Source of the DNA: Bacteroidota bacterium
GTDB taxonomy: Bacteria; Bacteroidota; Bacteroidia; Bacteroidales; Dysgonomonadaceae
Assembly: GCA_023399295.1 (NCBI GenBank)
Contig: JAEWQF010000032.1
Span: 3,361 to 67,360 of the forward strand
DNA length: 64,000 nucleotides
Direction: 5' to 3'
This document shows positions 41,020-49,305 of this stretch, piece after piece. A program made the translations under genes and the position numbers. The notes beneath the pieces were generated by a model. That model was not told where the DNA came from. It saw only the letters and a program-made list of their open reading frames with translations, and did no database searches. Every line of letters begins with the position of its first letter. Position 1 is the stretch's first letter.

Positions 41020-42435
41020 ATGGAACAAACAATGGAGAACCACACCCAAAAAGCAGATAGCTACAACAACTTCTACTTTGTAGGAATTGGCGGCATCGGC
41101 ATGAGCAACCTGGCCCGCTACTTTCTCTCACAGGGCAGGCAAGTGGGGGGTTACGACCGCACCGGGTCTCCTCTTACGGAGCAGCTCCGCAATGAGGGAG
41201 CCTTTGTGCACTATTGTGACGACATTGATGAACTGCCGGCCTGTTTCTTCGATAGGGAGAGGACGTTGGTGGTCTATACTCCGGCCGTACCGGCGAACCA
41301 TGGTGAGCTCTCTGCCTTTCGGGAGAGAGGGTTCAGGATGATGAAGCGAGCAGAGCTGCTGGGTGAGATCACCCGTTCCAGCGACGCGATCTGTGTGGCC
41401 GGAACACATGGCAAGACCACCGTCTCAAGCATGACAGCCCATCTCCTGCATCAGTCGCATGTCGATTGCAATGCCTTTCTGGGGGGTATCCTGAAGAACT
41501 ACAACACCAATCTGCTCTTGTCAGGGAAAAGCAGGATCACCGTTGTCGAAGCAGATGAGTATGACCGTTCCTTTCACTGGCTTAAACCGCACATTGCCAT
41601 CATCACCTCCGCCGACCCCGACCATCTCGACATATACGGAACCGCGGAAGCCTATCGCGAAAGCTTTGAGCATTTCACCTCGCTGATTCGCAAGGGAGGA
41701 CACCTCATCCTGAAGAAGGATGTGGGTGTGACACCCCGCATCAGTGACGGTGTCACTCTCTGGAGTTACTCGGAAGGAGAAGGTGACTTTCATGCGGAAA
41801 ACATACGCATTGGAGAGGGGGAGATACGGTTCGACTATGTCTCACCCACCCAAAGAATCAATGAGATCAACCTGGGGGTGCCGGTGAAGGTGAACATCGA
41901 AAACAGCATCGCCGCCATTGCTGCCGCTGAGCTATGCGGTGTGACTGCCAATGAGATCAGAAACGCAATGGAGACCTTTGCGGGTGCCCGACGACGATTC
42001 GACTTCCACATCAAAAGCAAACAGATCGTCTTCATCGATGATTACGCCCATCATCCCAATGAGCTGTCAGCAGCCATCGATTCAATCAAGGCACTCTATC
42101 CGCACCGAAAAGTGACCGCTGTGTTTCAACCACATCTCTTCAGCCGCACACGCGACTTTTCAGCACAGTTTGCACGCAGTCTCTCATTGTGTGACGAGGT
42201 GATCCTGCTCGACATCTATCCGGCACGTGAGGAGCCGATTGAAGGAGTCACCTCTGAGATGCTGCTGCGGTTGATCACCCTTGACCGGAAACAGCTGTGC
42301 AGCAAGGAGCAACTGCTGGATTTGCTTCGGAGCCTCGACCTGGAGGTGCTAGTCACCTTTGGTGCCGGCGACATCGACCAACTCCTGCCGGAAATTGCAG
42401 CGATGTTGCGGGAGCGTTACCGGCTGCATGAGTGA
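41020..42435 (+). CDS. murC: UDP-MurNAc:L-alanine ligase MurC
   Basis: Mur ligase of 471 aa, first amino-acid addition to UDP-MurNAc. N-terminal FVGIGGIGMSNLARYF (near 21-36), ATP loop AGTHGKTTVSSM near 127-138, and C-terminal DDYAHHPNELSA typical of MurC. The ATG at 41020 is 2 nt after the murG stop, so translational coupling is likely. A second ATG at 41032 is possible. Confidence 0.95.
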   Translation: MEQTMENHTQKADSYNNFYFVGIGGIGMSNLARYFLSQGRQVGGYDRTGSPLTEQLRNEGAFVHYCDDIDELPACFFDRERTLVVYTPAVPANHGELSAFRERGFRMMKRAELLGEITRSSDAICVAGTHGKTTVSSMTAHLLHQSHVDCNAFLGGILKNYNTNLLLSGKSRITVVEADEYDRSFHWLKPHIAIITSADPDHLDIYGTAEAYRESFEHFTSLIRKGGHLILKKDVGVTPRISDGVTLWSYSEGEGDFHAENIRIGEGEIRFDYVSPTQRINEINLGVPVKVNIENSIAAIAAAELCGVTANEIRNAMETFAGARRRFDFHIKSKQIVFIDDYAHHPNELSAAIDSIKALYPHRKVTAVFQPHLFSRTRDFSAQFARSLSLCDEVILLDIYPAREEPIEGVTSEMLLRLITLDRKQLCSKEQLLDLLRSLDLEVLVTFGAGDIDQLLPEIAAMLRERYRLHE

Positions 42436-42550
42436 TGTACCGCTTGCTTTGGTTGTCACCGGGCATATGTTGACAACAACGGTGCGACAACGACCTGCAA
42501 CGACCCATAAAAATGAAGAATAAATTGCTGGGGCTTTGCGCTTCTTGATG

Positions 42551-42558
42551 TATCTTTG
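42551..42558 (+). promoter_or_regulatory. Internal dcw promoter (-7 box) before ftsQ
   Basis: TATCTTTG, an exact TAnnTTTG match, 26 nt before the ftsQ start, in the only gap of about 150 nt inside the cluster. It could allow ftsQAZ to be expressed apart from the mur genes. Confidence 0.5.
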
Positions 42559-42584
42559 CATTGATGTTCATAACAGCATAGAGA

Positions 42585-43316
42585 GTGAAAAAAATCCTGC
42601 TCATACTGGTTGTACTGTTGATGATTGGCTATCTGGTCTTCTCAGCTGCCTATTTCAGAAAGAGCGCACGCAGCAAGCTGTGCGAGACGTTTGAGGTGGT
42701 GGTGGAGGACAGCAGCAGGTCGCAGTTTGTATTGACACCAGATATTGTGAGACTGGTGAAACGGTACAATCTCTATCCGGTTGGCAAGCCTTTCGGTGAG
42801 ATCAACACACTGGCCATCCGCGACACCATTCTGACAAACAAACTGGTGGCGTCGGCAGAAGTGTATACCACCCCCGGCAATGGCATCGTTGCCCTCATCC
42901 GTCAACGGAAACCGGTGCTGAGGGTGCTTTCTGACAACGGGAACAGCTTTTATGTGGATCAGGAGCGAAACATCATGCCGGTCTCACCTGCTTTTACCGT
43001 CTATGTGCCGTTGGCCACCGGATCCGTAACGGAAGCCTTTGCGCGGGATCAGTTGTTCGATTTTGCCCAGTTCATGCAGCGCAATGCCGACTGGGATGCC
43101 TGGATCGAGCAGATCGATGTGAGGAGCAATGGGGATGTGGTGCTGATCCCCCGTGCCGGTGATTTCAAGGTTGTGATGGGCAGTCTGGACGATTTCCCCT
43201 CCAAACTCTCCAAATTTGTCCGTTTTGTTGATGAGGGATTGGGAGTGGTGGGATGGAATCGATACAGTGAGATCAACCTGAAATATGACAACCAGGTGGT
43301 CTGTACCAGGAAATAG
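42585..43316 (+). CDS. ftsQ: Cell division protein FtsQ
   Basis: A 243-aa single-pass protein: short cytoplasmic N-terminus, membrane helix at about 4-22 (ILLILVVLLMIGYLVFSAAY), then a periplasmic POTRA-like and beta domain. It links early and late division proteins through FtsL/FtsB. Start is a GTG at 42585, placing the hydrophobic helix at the very N-terminus. Sequence is divergent, so the call leans on topology and position directly before ftsA. Confidence 0.9.
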   Translation: MKKILLILVVLLMIGYLVFSAAYFRKSARSKLCETFEVVVEDSSRSQFVLTPDIVRLVKRYNLYPVGKPFGEINTLAIRDTILTNKLVASAEVYTTPGNGIVALIRQRKPVLRVLSDNGNSFYVDQERNIMPVSPAFTVYVPLATGSVTEAFARDQLFDFAQFMQRNADWDAWIEQIDVRSNGDVVLIPRAGDFKVVMGSLDDFPSKLSKFVRFVDEGLGVVGWNRYSEINLKYDNQVVCTRK

Positions 43317-43423
43317 CATCATCCCATCCCGTTGTCACCCGCATAAAATGATGCGAAGGTGTAAACAAAAGCCATTGGGAGCGTGTTTGTTAATAAAGAT
43401 ATCAAAATAAGTTCATCAATCAT

Positions 43424-44758
43424 ATGACATCATCTGGTTTTACAGTTGTGATCGACCTGGGGACATCTAAAATTAAAGGAGTGATGGGTCGCAGGAATGA
43501 AAACGGCGTCATCTCTGTGATTGCCAGCGGCAGCATTGATTCCGCCAACTCCATCCGCAGGGGGGTGGTCTATAACATCGAACAGGCAGGTGCCAATGTA
43601 CACCGACTGGTGCGGATGCTGGAGAATAGCAGCGATCGTAAAATCGGGAAACTCTACGTGTCACTGGCTGGCCAGTCGCTTCACACCCTCGAGTTCAACG
43701 AGATGAGGCATCTGCCCTCCGGGATGGTAACCGAGGAGGTGGTACACTCGCTGCGGCGTGTGGCGGAGCAGTACAAGCCAGATATGAAGCGCAACTACCG
43801 GGTGGCCGATGTGGAGTACTACATCGACGACAAACCGGAGAGAAGTCCAATTGGGGTGACCGGAAGCCAGATCGAAGCAGGCTTTGAGTTGATTGTAGGA
43901 CGCCCCAACCTGATGACAATCATTGAGAAAAGCATCACTGGTAAGACCACGCTGGAGATTGCAGATTACATCGTGGGTCCTACCGCTGCTGCCGAGATCG
44001 CACTCACCGACGAAGAGAAAGAACTGGGTTGTCTCTTCATTGATTTTGGTGCCGGCACAACCACCCTCTCACTCTACAAGGAGGGTACCCTTCGCCGCAT
44101 GGTGGTCATTCCCTTTGGCGGTCGAAGCATCACGAAAGATATCTGTGCCCTCAACTTCACCGAAAACGATGCAGAGCAGCTGAAAATAAAGTTTGGGAAG
44201 GCTCTGGAGACGCATGAGGGACCCCTCTTCTCCTCCCCGTTCTCATCCAAACCCGATGTGGACCTGGCAGAACTGAACAAGGTGATCGGCATGCGTCTGG
44301 ATGAGATCATTGCCAACATCAGGGAGCAGATCTCCCTCTCCGGTTACGAGGGACAGTTGGGTGCGGGTGTCATCATCACTGGTGGTGCCTCACTGCTTAA
44401 GAACATGGATCTCTACCTGGGACAGAAGCTTAAAATGAGTGTGCGTCGGGCAACGGCACGCAAAACATTGGTCAACAACGCACCGGAGCTCACAGGTGAT
44501 CCCTCCTTCACCCTGGTACTGGGAATGCTGCTCACAGCCGTTGACGATTGTGAAAAGAGTGTGGAAGAGAGAGCCGAAGAGGTATCGGAAGAGGAACAAA
44601 GTGCCTCTACCGGATGGCTCTGGCGCTCAAAACCGGAAAAAGAAAAAAAGCCGAAAAAGGAGAAGGTGAAGAAAGAGAAACCCGAGAAGACGGAGGGTGG
44701 ATTTCTCTCAAAGATGGAAGATATGTTCGGCAACATCTTCTCTGAAGATGACGAATAA
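43424..44758 (+). CDS. ftsA: Cell division protein FtsA
   Basis: Actin-fold membrane tether for FtsZ, 444 aa. Phosphate-1 motif VIDLGTSKIKGVMG begins at residue 9, the 1C-domain LYVSLAGQSLHTLE follows near 73, and phosphate-2 IDFGAGTTTLSLYKEG near 205. Adenosine motif GVIITGGASLLKNMD near 310. A Lys/Glu-rich linker (KPEKEKKPKKEKVKKEKPEK) leads to a C-terminal FLSKMEDMFGNIF amphipathic helix for membrane binding. It precedes ftsZ by 20 nt. Confidence 0.96.
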   Translation: MTSSGFTVVIDLGTSKIKGVMGRRNENGVISVIASGSIDSANSIRRGVVYNIEQAGANVHRLVRMLENSSDRKIGKLYVSLAGQSLHTLEFNEMRHLPSGMVTEEVVHSLRRVAEQYKPDMKRNYRVADVEYYIDDKPERSPIGVTGSQIEAGFELIVGRPNLMTIIEKSITGKTTLEIADYIVGPTAAAEIALTDEEKELGCLFIDFGAGTTTLSLYKEGTLRRMVVIPFGGRSITKDICALNFTENDAEQLKIKFGKALETHEGPLFSSPFSSKPDVDLAELNKVIGMRLDEIIANIREQISLSGYEGQLGAGVIITGGASLLKNMDLYLGQKLKMSVRRATARKTLVNNAPELTGDPSFTLVLGMLLTAVDDCEKSVEERAEEVSEEEQSASTGWLWRSKPEKEKKPKKEKVKKEKPEKTEGGFLSKMEDMFGNIFSEDDE

Positions 44759-44778
44759 CCGAGTAACAAAAGAGTGCA

Positions 44779-46071
44779 ATGAATGAGGAGATACTTGATT
44801 TTCTAATTGAAAGCCGTACAGATGCCATCATCAAGGTGATTGGTGTGGGTGGAGGTGGCGGCAACGCGGTCAACCACATGTACCAGGGTGGGATACACGA
44901 TGTGTCGTTCGCACTCTGCAACACCGACAACCAGGCGCTGATGGAGTCACCGGTGCCTGTGAAGGTACGGCTGGGGCAGCATACCACCGGTGGGCTGGGT
45001 GCCGGCAACAAGCCGGAGGTGGCCAGAAAGGCGGCTGAGGAAAGTGTGCCGCTGATCGAAGATCTGCTCAATGACGGAACCAAGATGGTGTTCATCACTG
45101 CCGGCATGGGAGGTGGTACCGGTACCGGTGCTGCACCGGTGGTGGCCCGTGTGGCCAAAGAGATGGGGATCCTCACCGTGGGGATTGTCACCATCCCCTT
45201 CATGTTTGAAGGACCGCGCAAGATTGTTCAGGCACTCAAGGGGGTGGAGGAGATTGCCGACAATGTGGATGCATTGCTGGTGATCAACAATGAGCGGTTA
45301 CGCGACATATACAGCGACCTGACAATGCTCAATGCTTTTGCCAGAGCCGATGATACGCTGGCCACAGCGGCCCGCAGCATTGCCGAGATCATCACCGTGC
45401 ATGGTCATGTGAACCTCGACTTTGCCGATGTGGAGACCACCCTGAAGGATGGTGGTGTAGCCATCATGAGCAGCGGCCTGGGTAACGGTGAAGACCGCAT
45501 CAATGACGCCATTCGCAATGCACTTCACTCTCCGTTGCTGAACAACAACGATGTGTTCAGTGCCAAGAAGATACTGATCAACCTCTCCTTTGGTGAGGAG
45601 AATCCGCTGATGATGGAAGAGATGAATGCGATGCACGACTTCATGTCGAAATTCAGCAGGGAGATAGAGGTGATCTGGGGTACCGCCGTAGAGCAGGAGC
45701 TGCGACAGGAGGTGAAGGTGACCCTGCTGGCCACTGGCTTCTCCATCACTGATGTACCCGGCATCGAGGAGCAGCATCAGGAGCGTAGCAGGGCTGAGGA
45801 GATACAACGCCAGATTGAGCAGGACGCAAGAATTGAGCAGGATCGGAAAGATAAGGAGCTGATAGAGAAGTACTATGGCAAGACAGGGCTGAAGTCGCTC
45901 ACTACCGTCAACTACAAATTGGAACCCTTTGTGCTCACCATCGATGAGCTGGATGACGACAAGGTGCTGGAGGCACTGGAGAAGACACCTGTTTTTAAGC
46001 GGGAGCCGGGCTTTAACCCGCGCATCTTCAAAGCGGATGCACCCCAGGCATCGGGATCGTTGTTCGATTGA
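44779..46071 (+). CDS. ftsZ: Cell division GTPase FtsZ
   Basis: Tubulin-like GTPase that forms the Z ring, 430 aa. GTP-binding GVGGGGGNAVNHM at 22-34 and the tubulin signature GGGTGTGAAP at 111-120. The T7 loop region reads NLDFADVETTLKDGGVAIM. After the core (about residue 325) there is a charged helical linker (HQERSRAEEIQRQIEQDARI) and a tail with KREPGFNPRIFKADAPQ, the Bacteroidota-type C-terminal block. It closes the dcw cluster proper. Confidence 0.97.
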   Translation: MNEEILDFLIESRTDAIIKVIGVGGGGGNAVNHMYQGGIHDVSFALCNTDNQALMESPVPVKVRLGQHTTGGLGAGNKPEVARKAAEESVPLIEDLLNDGTKMVFITAGMGGGTGTGAAPVVARVAKEMGILTVGIVTIPFMFEGPRKIVQALKGVEEIADNVDALLVINNERLRDIYSDLTMLNAFARADDTLATAARSIAEIITVHGHVNLDFADVETTLKDGGVAIMSSGLGNGEDRINDAIRNALHSPLLNNNDVFSAKKILINLSFGEENPLMMEEMNAMHDFMSKFSREIEVIWGTAVEQELRQEVKVTLLATGFSITDVPGIEEQHQERSRAEEIQRQIEQDARIEQDRKDKELIEKYYGKTGLKSLTTVNYKLEPFVLTIDELDDDKVLEALEKTPVFKREPGFNPRIFKADAPQASGSLFD

Positions 46072-46115
46072 TGCAGTGAGATTGAGTGAAAATGAACAAA
46101 GAATAAACAGACAAT

Positions 46116-46565
46116 ATGACATTTATTGAGGTGATCAGCGAAGAGATCAGGAAAGCGATGCTTGCCAAAGAAAAAGTACGGCTGGAAGCATTGCGCGGTA
46201 TCAAGAAAGAACTGCTTGAAGCTAAAACCGCCAAGGATGCGGCGCATGAGCTCACCGATGAGGTGGCTGTGGCCATTCTGCAAAAGATGGTGAAACAGCG
46301 CAAAGAGAGCGCGGAGATCTATGCCGCACAAAACAGACCCGATTTGGCCGAGCCTGAAATTGAACAGGTGAAAGTGATCCAGGAGTTCCTGCCTGCACCA
46401 CTCACCGAGGAGGAGCTGACAGCCATCATACAGGAGCTGATTGCTGAAACAGGCGCGGTATCAGTGAAAGAGATGGGCAAGGTGATGGCTCTCGCCACCA
46501 AGAGATTGGCTGGTAGAGCCGAGGGGCGGGTAGTTTCTGAGAAGGTGCGGCAGTTGCTCTCGTGA
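46116..46565 (+). CDS. GatB/YqeY domain protein
   Basis: A 149-aa helical protein of the YqeY family, which resembles the tail domain of the GatB amidotransferase subunit. Typical pieces are AMLAKEKVRLEALRGIKKELLEAK near 13-36, LQKMVKQRKESAEIYAAQNRPDLAEPE near 60-86 and EMGKVMALATKRLAGRAEG near the end. Its function is unknown; a tRNA-related role has been suggested for the family. It follows ftsZ by 44 nt and is likely on the same transcript. Confidence 0.92.
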   Translation: MTFIEVISEEIRKAMLAKEKVRLEALRGIKKELLEAKTAKDAAHELTDEVAVAILQKMVKQRKESAEIYAAQNRPDLAEPEIEQVKVIQEFLPAPLTEEELTAIIQELIAETGAVSVKEMGKVMALATKRLAGRAEGRVVSEKVRQLLS

Positions 46566-46578
46566 CACCGGTCACGGC

Positions 46579-47286
46579 TTAGATCTTCCGTACGAATGGG
46601 ACGTATACCTTTTTCATCCGTTTGTCGATCCTGTTGCTGCGGCGGGCTTTCTTCAGGAGCTTCTCCAAATCACGCTCCCTGTTTTTTCCCGCTTTGAAGT
46701 CATCACTCAACATCAGCAGGGAGATTGTTTCCTCATCTATGATCTGGTAGCGAAAAACCACTTCCCTGTTTTCGATCACCTCGTTTTCAGCCAGTTGTAC
46801 CTGGAGATCGGTGTCGGGTTCAAATTGAATTGTATGGTTGTGGAAACCCATTGCCGAAACCTTAATGGATCCGATCTTTTCTGTTTCAGTGAAATAGACC
46901 TTCCCATCCTGTGTTGTCACCTTCCCTTCCAGCAGCTTGCCCGATTTAGAGAATGACTCAACCAGAATTGGCGACAAGGGATAGCCGTTCCTGCCAATAA
47001 CCTCCACCACACAGCTGTCGTTTCGTGAAGCTGGCAGAATCCGGGAGGATGATTTATGCCCGGAATAGGCAGCGGTACGGATGATCACAATGTCATCCAG
47101 CATCTCATAATCACCTTCCCCCACTTGTGCAACCGAGAGTCCGGCAAAGCCACTGATCCGGAAAGATGCATGCCGATCCTTCAGACAAAGGGAGTCGCTG
47201 CCCTCCCGGTAGGTGCCTTCCGCCAGTTGTGCCTGTGAAACGATCGCAGAAAGGAAAAACCAAAGTAATAGGGTCGTTTTTTTCAT
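46579..47286 (-). CDS. Hypothetical exported protein
   Basis: A 235-aa protein with a signal peptide (MKKTTLLLWFFLSAIVSQA, cleavage near residue 19). The mature part has a beta-rich middle: GKLLEGKVTTQDGKVYFTE near 118-136 recalls a carboxypeptidase-regulatory-like module. The C-terminus is basic and helical (RERDLEKLLKKARRSNRIDKRMKK). I do not recognise a family. The start at 47286 is chosen because of the signal peptide, with a -7 box close upstream. It converges with the YqeY-like gene 13 nt away, with no terminator seen between them. Confidence 0.7.
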   Translation of the reverse strand: MKKTTLLLWFFLSAIVSQAQLAEGTYREGSDSLCLKDRHASFRISGFAGLSVAQVGEGDYEMLDDIVIIRTAAYSGHKSSSRILPASRNDSCVVEVIGRNGYPLSPILVESFSKSGKLLEGKVTTQDGKVYFTETEKIGSIKVSAMGFHNHTIQFEPDTDLQVQLAENEVIENREVVFRYQIIDEETISLLMLSDDFKAGKNRERDLEKLLKKARRSNRIDKRMKKVYVPFVRKI

Positions 47287-47313
47287 GAACAATGCATGTT
47301 GGTGATTCAGGAA

Positions 47314-47321
47314 CAAATGTA
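47314..47321 (-). promoter_or_regulatory. Bacteroidota -7 box for the exported hypothetical
   Basis: On the minus strand TACATTTG, an exact TAnnTTTG match 27 nt before the ATG at 47286, immediately downstream of the trxB terminator. Confidence 0.5.
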
Positions 47322-47360
47322 CAATTTTTTTTCCGCTCTTCTTAGCCACCTGCACAAAAA

Positions 47361-47386
47361 AACTCCCTGTCATACGACAGGGAGTT
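47361..47386 (-). terminator. Intrinsic terminator of trxB
   Basis: A perfect 11-bp stem AACTCCCTGTC/GACAGGGAGTT with a 4-nt loop, followed on the minus strand by a T-run (plus-strand A-run 47356-47362). It lies 31 nt after the trxB stop. Confidence 0.92.
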
Positions 47387-47417
47387 GATCCATCTGAACC
47401 GATGGGTTGCATGCAGT

Positions 47418-48359
47418 TCACAGTCCCTGTTCGGTGAGATAACGTTCCGCGTCCATGGCCGCACGACAACCGGTGCCGGCAGCGGTGACAGCCTGACGAT
47501 AGATGGGGTCGGCCACATCTCCACAGGCAAACACTCCCTCCACGCTGGTCCTGGTGTAGGGCGCCGCGGTGTTGATGTATCCAACCTCGTCGAGTGCCAC
47601 ATAATCCTTAAAGATTTCGGTGTTGGGCTTATGCCCGATAGCCAGGAAGAAACCATCCACCGCGATGTCATACCGCTCTTCGTCTGATTCACCTTGTCGT
47701 TTCACCAGGTGCACCCCTTCCACCCCTTTTTCTCCAAAGAGACCCACAGCATTGTGTTCAAAGAGGATCTCAATTTTGGGATTGTGCATCACCCGATCCT
47801 GCATGATCTGGGATGCCCGCAGATAGGGTTTGCGTACAATCATGTACACCTTGTCGGCCAATCCGGAGAGGTAAGTGGCTTCCTCGCAGGCGGTATCACC
47901 ACCTCCCACTACGGCCACCTTCTTCTTGCGATAAAAGAAACCGTCGCAGGTGGCACAGGCAGAGACACCCTGACCGGCATACTTCTTCTCGTCATCCAGT
48001 CCCAGGTATTTGGCTGTGGCACCGGTTGAGATGATCACCGTATCCGCTTCAATCACCTTTTCATTGTCGATTGTCACCTGCAAGGGGCGTACCGAAAAAT
48101 CAACCGCAGTGGCTCTCCCCGAGCGCACGTCAGTTCCGAAACGGGCAGCCTGTTTTTTCAGGTCTTCCATCATCTCCGGACCGGTGATGCCATCAGGATA
48201 ACCCGGGAAGTTCTCCACCTCGGTTGTGGTTGTCAACTGTCCACCGGGTTCCATTCCTTCATAGAGTACCGGTTCCAGGTTAGCCCTCGATGCATAGATG
48301 GCAGCTGTGAAGCCGGCAGGTCCCGATCCGATGATCAGACATCTTACTTTCTCGTTCAT
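47418..48359 (-). CDS. trxB: Thioredoxin-disulfide reductase
   Basis: NADPH-dependent flavoenzyme (313 aa) that reduces thioredoxin in the cytosol. FAD-binding GSGPAGFTAA is at 11-20, the redox-active CATC at 135-138 and the NADPH-binding GGGDTACEEA near 149-158. The final FAD motif is GVFACGDVADP. It supports peroxide defence together with the thiol peroxidase at 52376. It appears monocistronic, with its own promoter box and terminator. Confidence 0.97.
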   Translation of the reverse strand: MNEKVRCLIIGSGPAGFTAAIYASRANLEPVLYEGMEPGGQLTTTTEVENFPGYPDGITGPEMMEDLKKQAARFGTDVRSGRATAVDFSVRPLQVTIDNEKVIEADTVIISTGATAKYLGLDDEKKYAGQGVSACATCDGFFYRKKKVAVVGGGDTACEEATYLSGLADKVYMIVRKPYLRASQIMQDRVMHNPKIEILFEHNAVGLFGEKGVEGVHLVKRQGESDEERYDIAVDGFFLAIGHKPNTEIFKDYVALDEVGYINTAAPYTRTSVEGVFACGDVADPIYRQAVTAAGTGCRAAMDAERYLTEQGL

Positions 48360-48433
48360 ATGATTCGTTGTAATTTAAAAACCTTCTCTCTCTGGAGGCC
48401 ATCGGGAGAAGGGATGTGGTTGAATAATTGGTT

Positions 48434-48441
48434 CAAAGGTA
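48434..48441 (-). promoter_or_regulatory. Bacteroidota -7 box for trxB
   Basis: On the minus strand TACCTTTG, an exact TAnnTTTG match 74 nt before the trxB ATG. Confidence 0.5.
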
Positions 48442-48529
48442 CAAAGATTCTTTCACACCGGAAATCGATATATGCAATATCTATGCGGTGTAAATGGAAA
48501 ATATGGAGGCTGTTGCCTCACTCGCCACA

Positions 48530-49180
48530 TTACCGCAGGTCAATGATTTCTATGTTTGGATAACGGCTTTTGTTGAACCGGAACTCCATGTCGGTGAAGT
48601 TGTGGTTGCCGTTGTAGTCCGTGATGTCGATCTGTTGCATGGTGCCGTTGTGCAGGGTCAGTGTCACCGCCGACAGTGACAGGCTGTTTTGATCAATCAC
48701 TGCCTCCACTTCCCTGTATTGCTTGTTGTCGAGGGCCGGTACCATCCTGATCCGTTGCACCTGCTTGCCGTTGAGACGCTCCTTCACGGGTGATGTGAGG
48801 ATGTACCCGTCACGGTAAATGCCCAGCAGGGCCAGCGGGCTGACTGCCGTTATTTCATCTGCCGATGGGTGGCTGATGTTCACCTCGTTCACCTCTTTCA
48901 TCACGACCCACTGTGTTGTGCCATCGTACCACACATCTATCTGGTCGCTCTCCAGCCTGAATTTGTTCCCTTTGATGCATGCAGTGCCACTCATTGCCAT
49001 CTGTTCATTTCCATCGCTGTCCAGTGTGCTGGCACGGAAGGTGAGACGGATGCCTTTGGATGCTTCAAACGCTGCATAGGTTTTATCGAGCAGCTTCTTT
49101 GCCTCGGCAGATGATTGCTGTGCACCGACAAGCAAACTGATCAGCAGTACTGCAGTGGTGAGTATGTATCTTTTTTTCAT
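48530..49180 (-). CDS. lolA: LolA-like outer-membrane lipoprotein carrier
   Basis: A 216-aa periplasmic protein with a signal peptide (ending LLVGAQQ, about residue 20). LolA shuttles lipoproteins from the LolCDE release complex to the outer membrane. The pattern SKGIRLTFRAS, GTACIKGNKFRLES and WYDGTTQWVV is typical of the LolA/LolB half-barrel. The start at 49180 gives a clean signal peptide; the frame is open 31 codons further. It lies 126 nt downstream of ftsK on the same strand, the common Bacteroidota order ftsK-lolA. Confidence 0.88.
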   Translation of the reverse strand: MKKRYILTTAVLLISLLVGAQQSSAEAKKLLDKTYAAFEASKGIRLTFRASTLDSDGNEQMAMSGTACIKGNKFRLESDQIDVWYDGTTQWVVMKEVNEVNISHPSADEITAVSPLALLGIYRDGYILTSPVKERLNGKQVQRIRMVPALDNKQYREVEAVIDQNSLSLSAVTLTLHNGTMQQIDITDYNGNHNFTDMEFRFNKSRYPNIEIIDLR

Positions 49181-49305
49181 CCTGATCATTTTTAATGGGT
49201 TTACCGTTTTGACACCACAGTGATGAAACGGTTTAATAGAAGGGTGCATCCCGCCGGAAGAAGGGCACACCATCCAGTGAGAGACAGCTGCTACCGGTTC
49301 GATGA

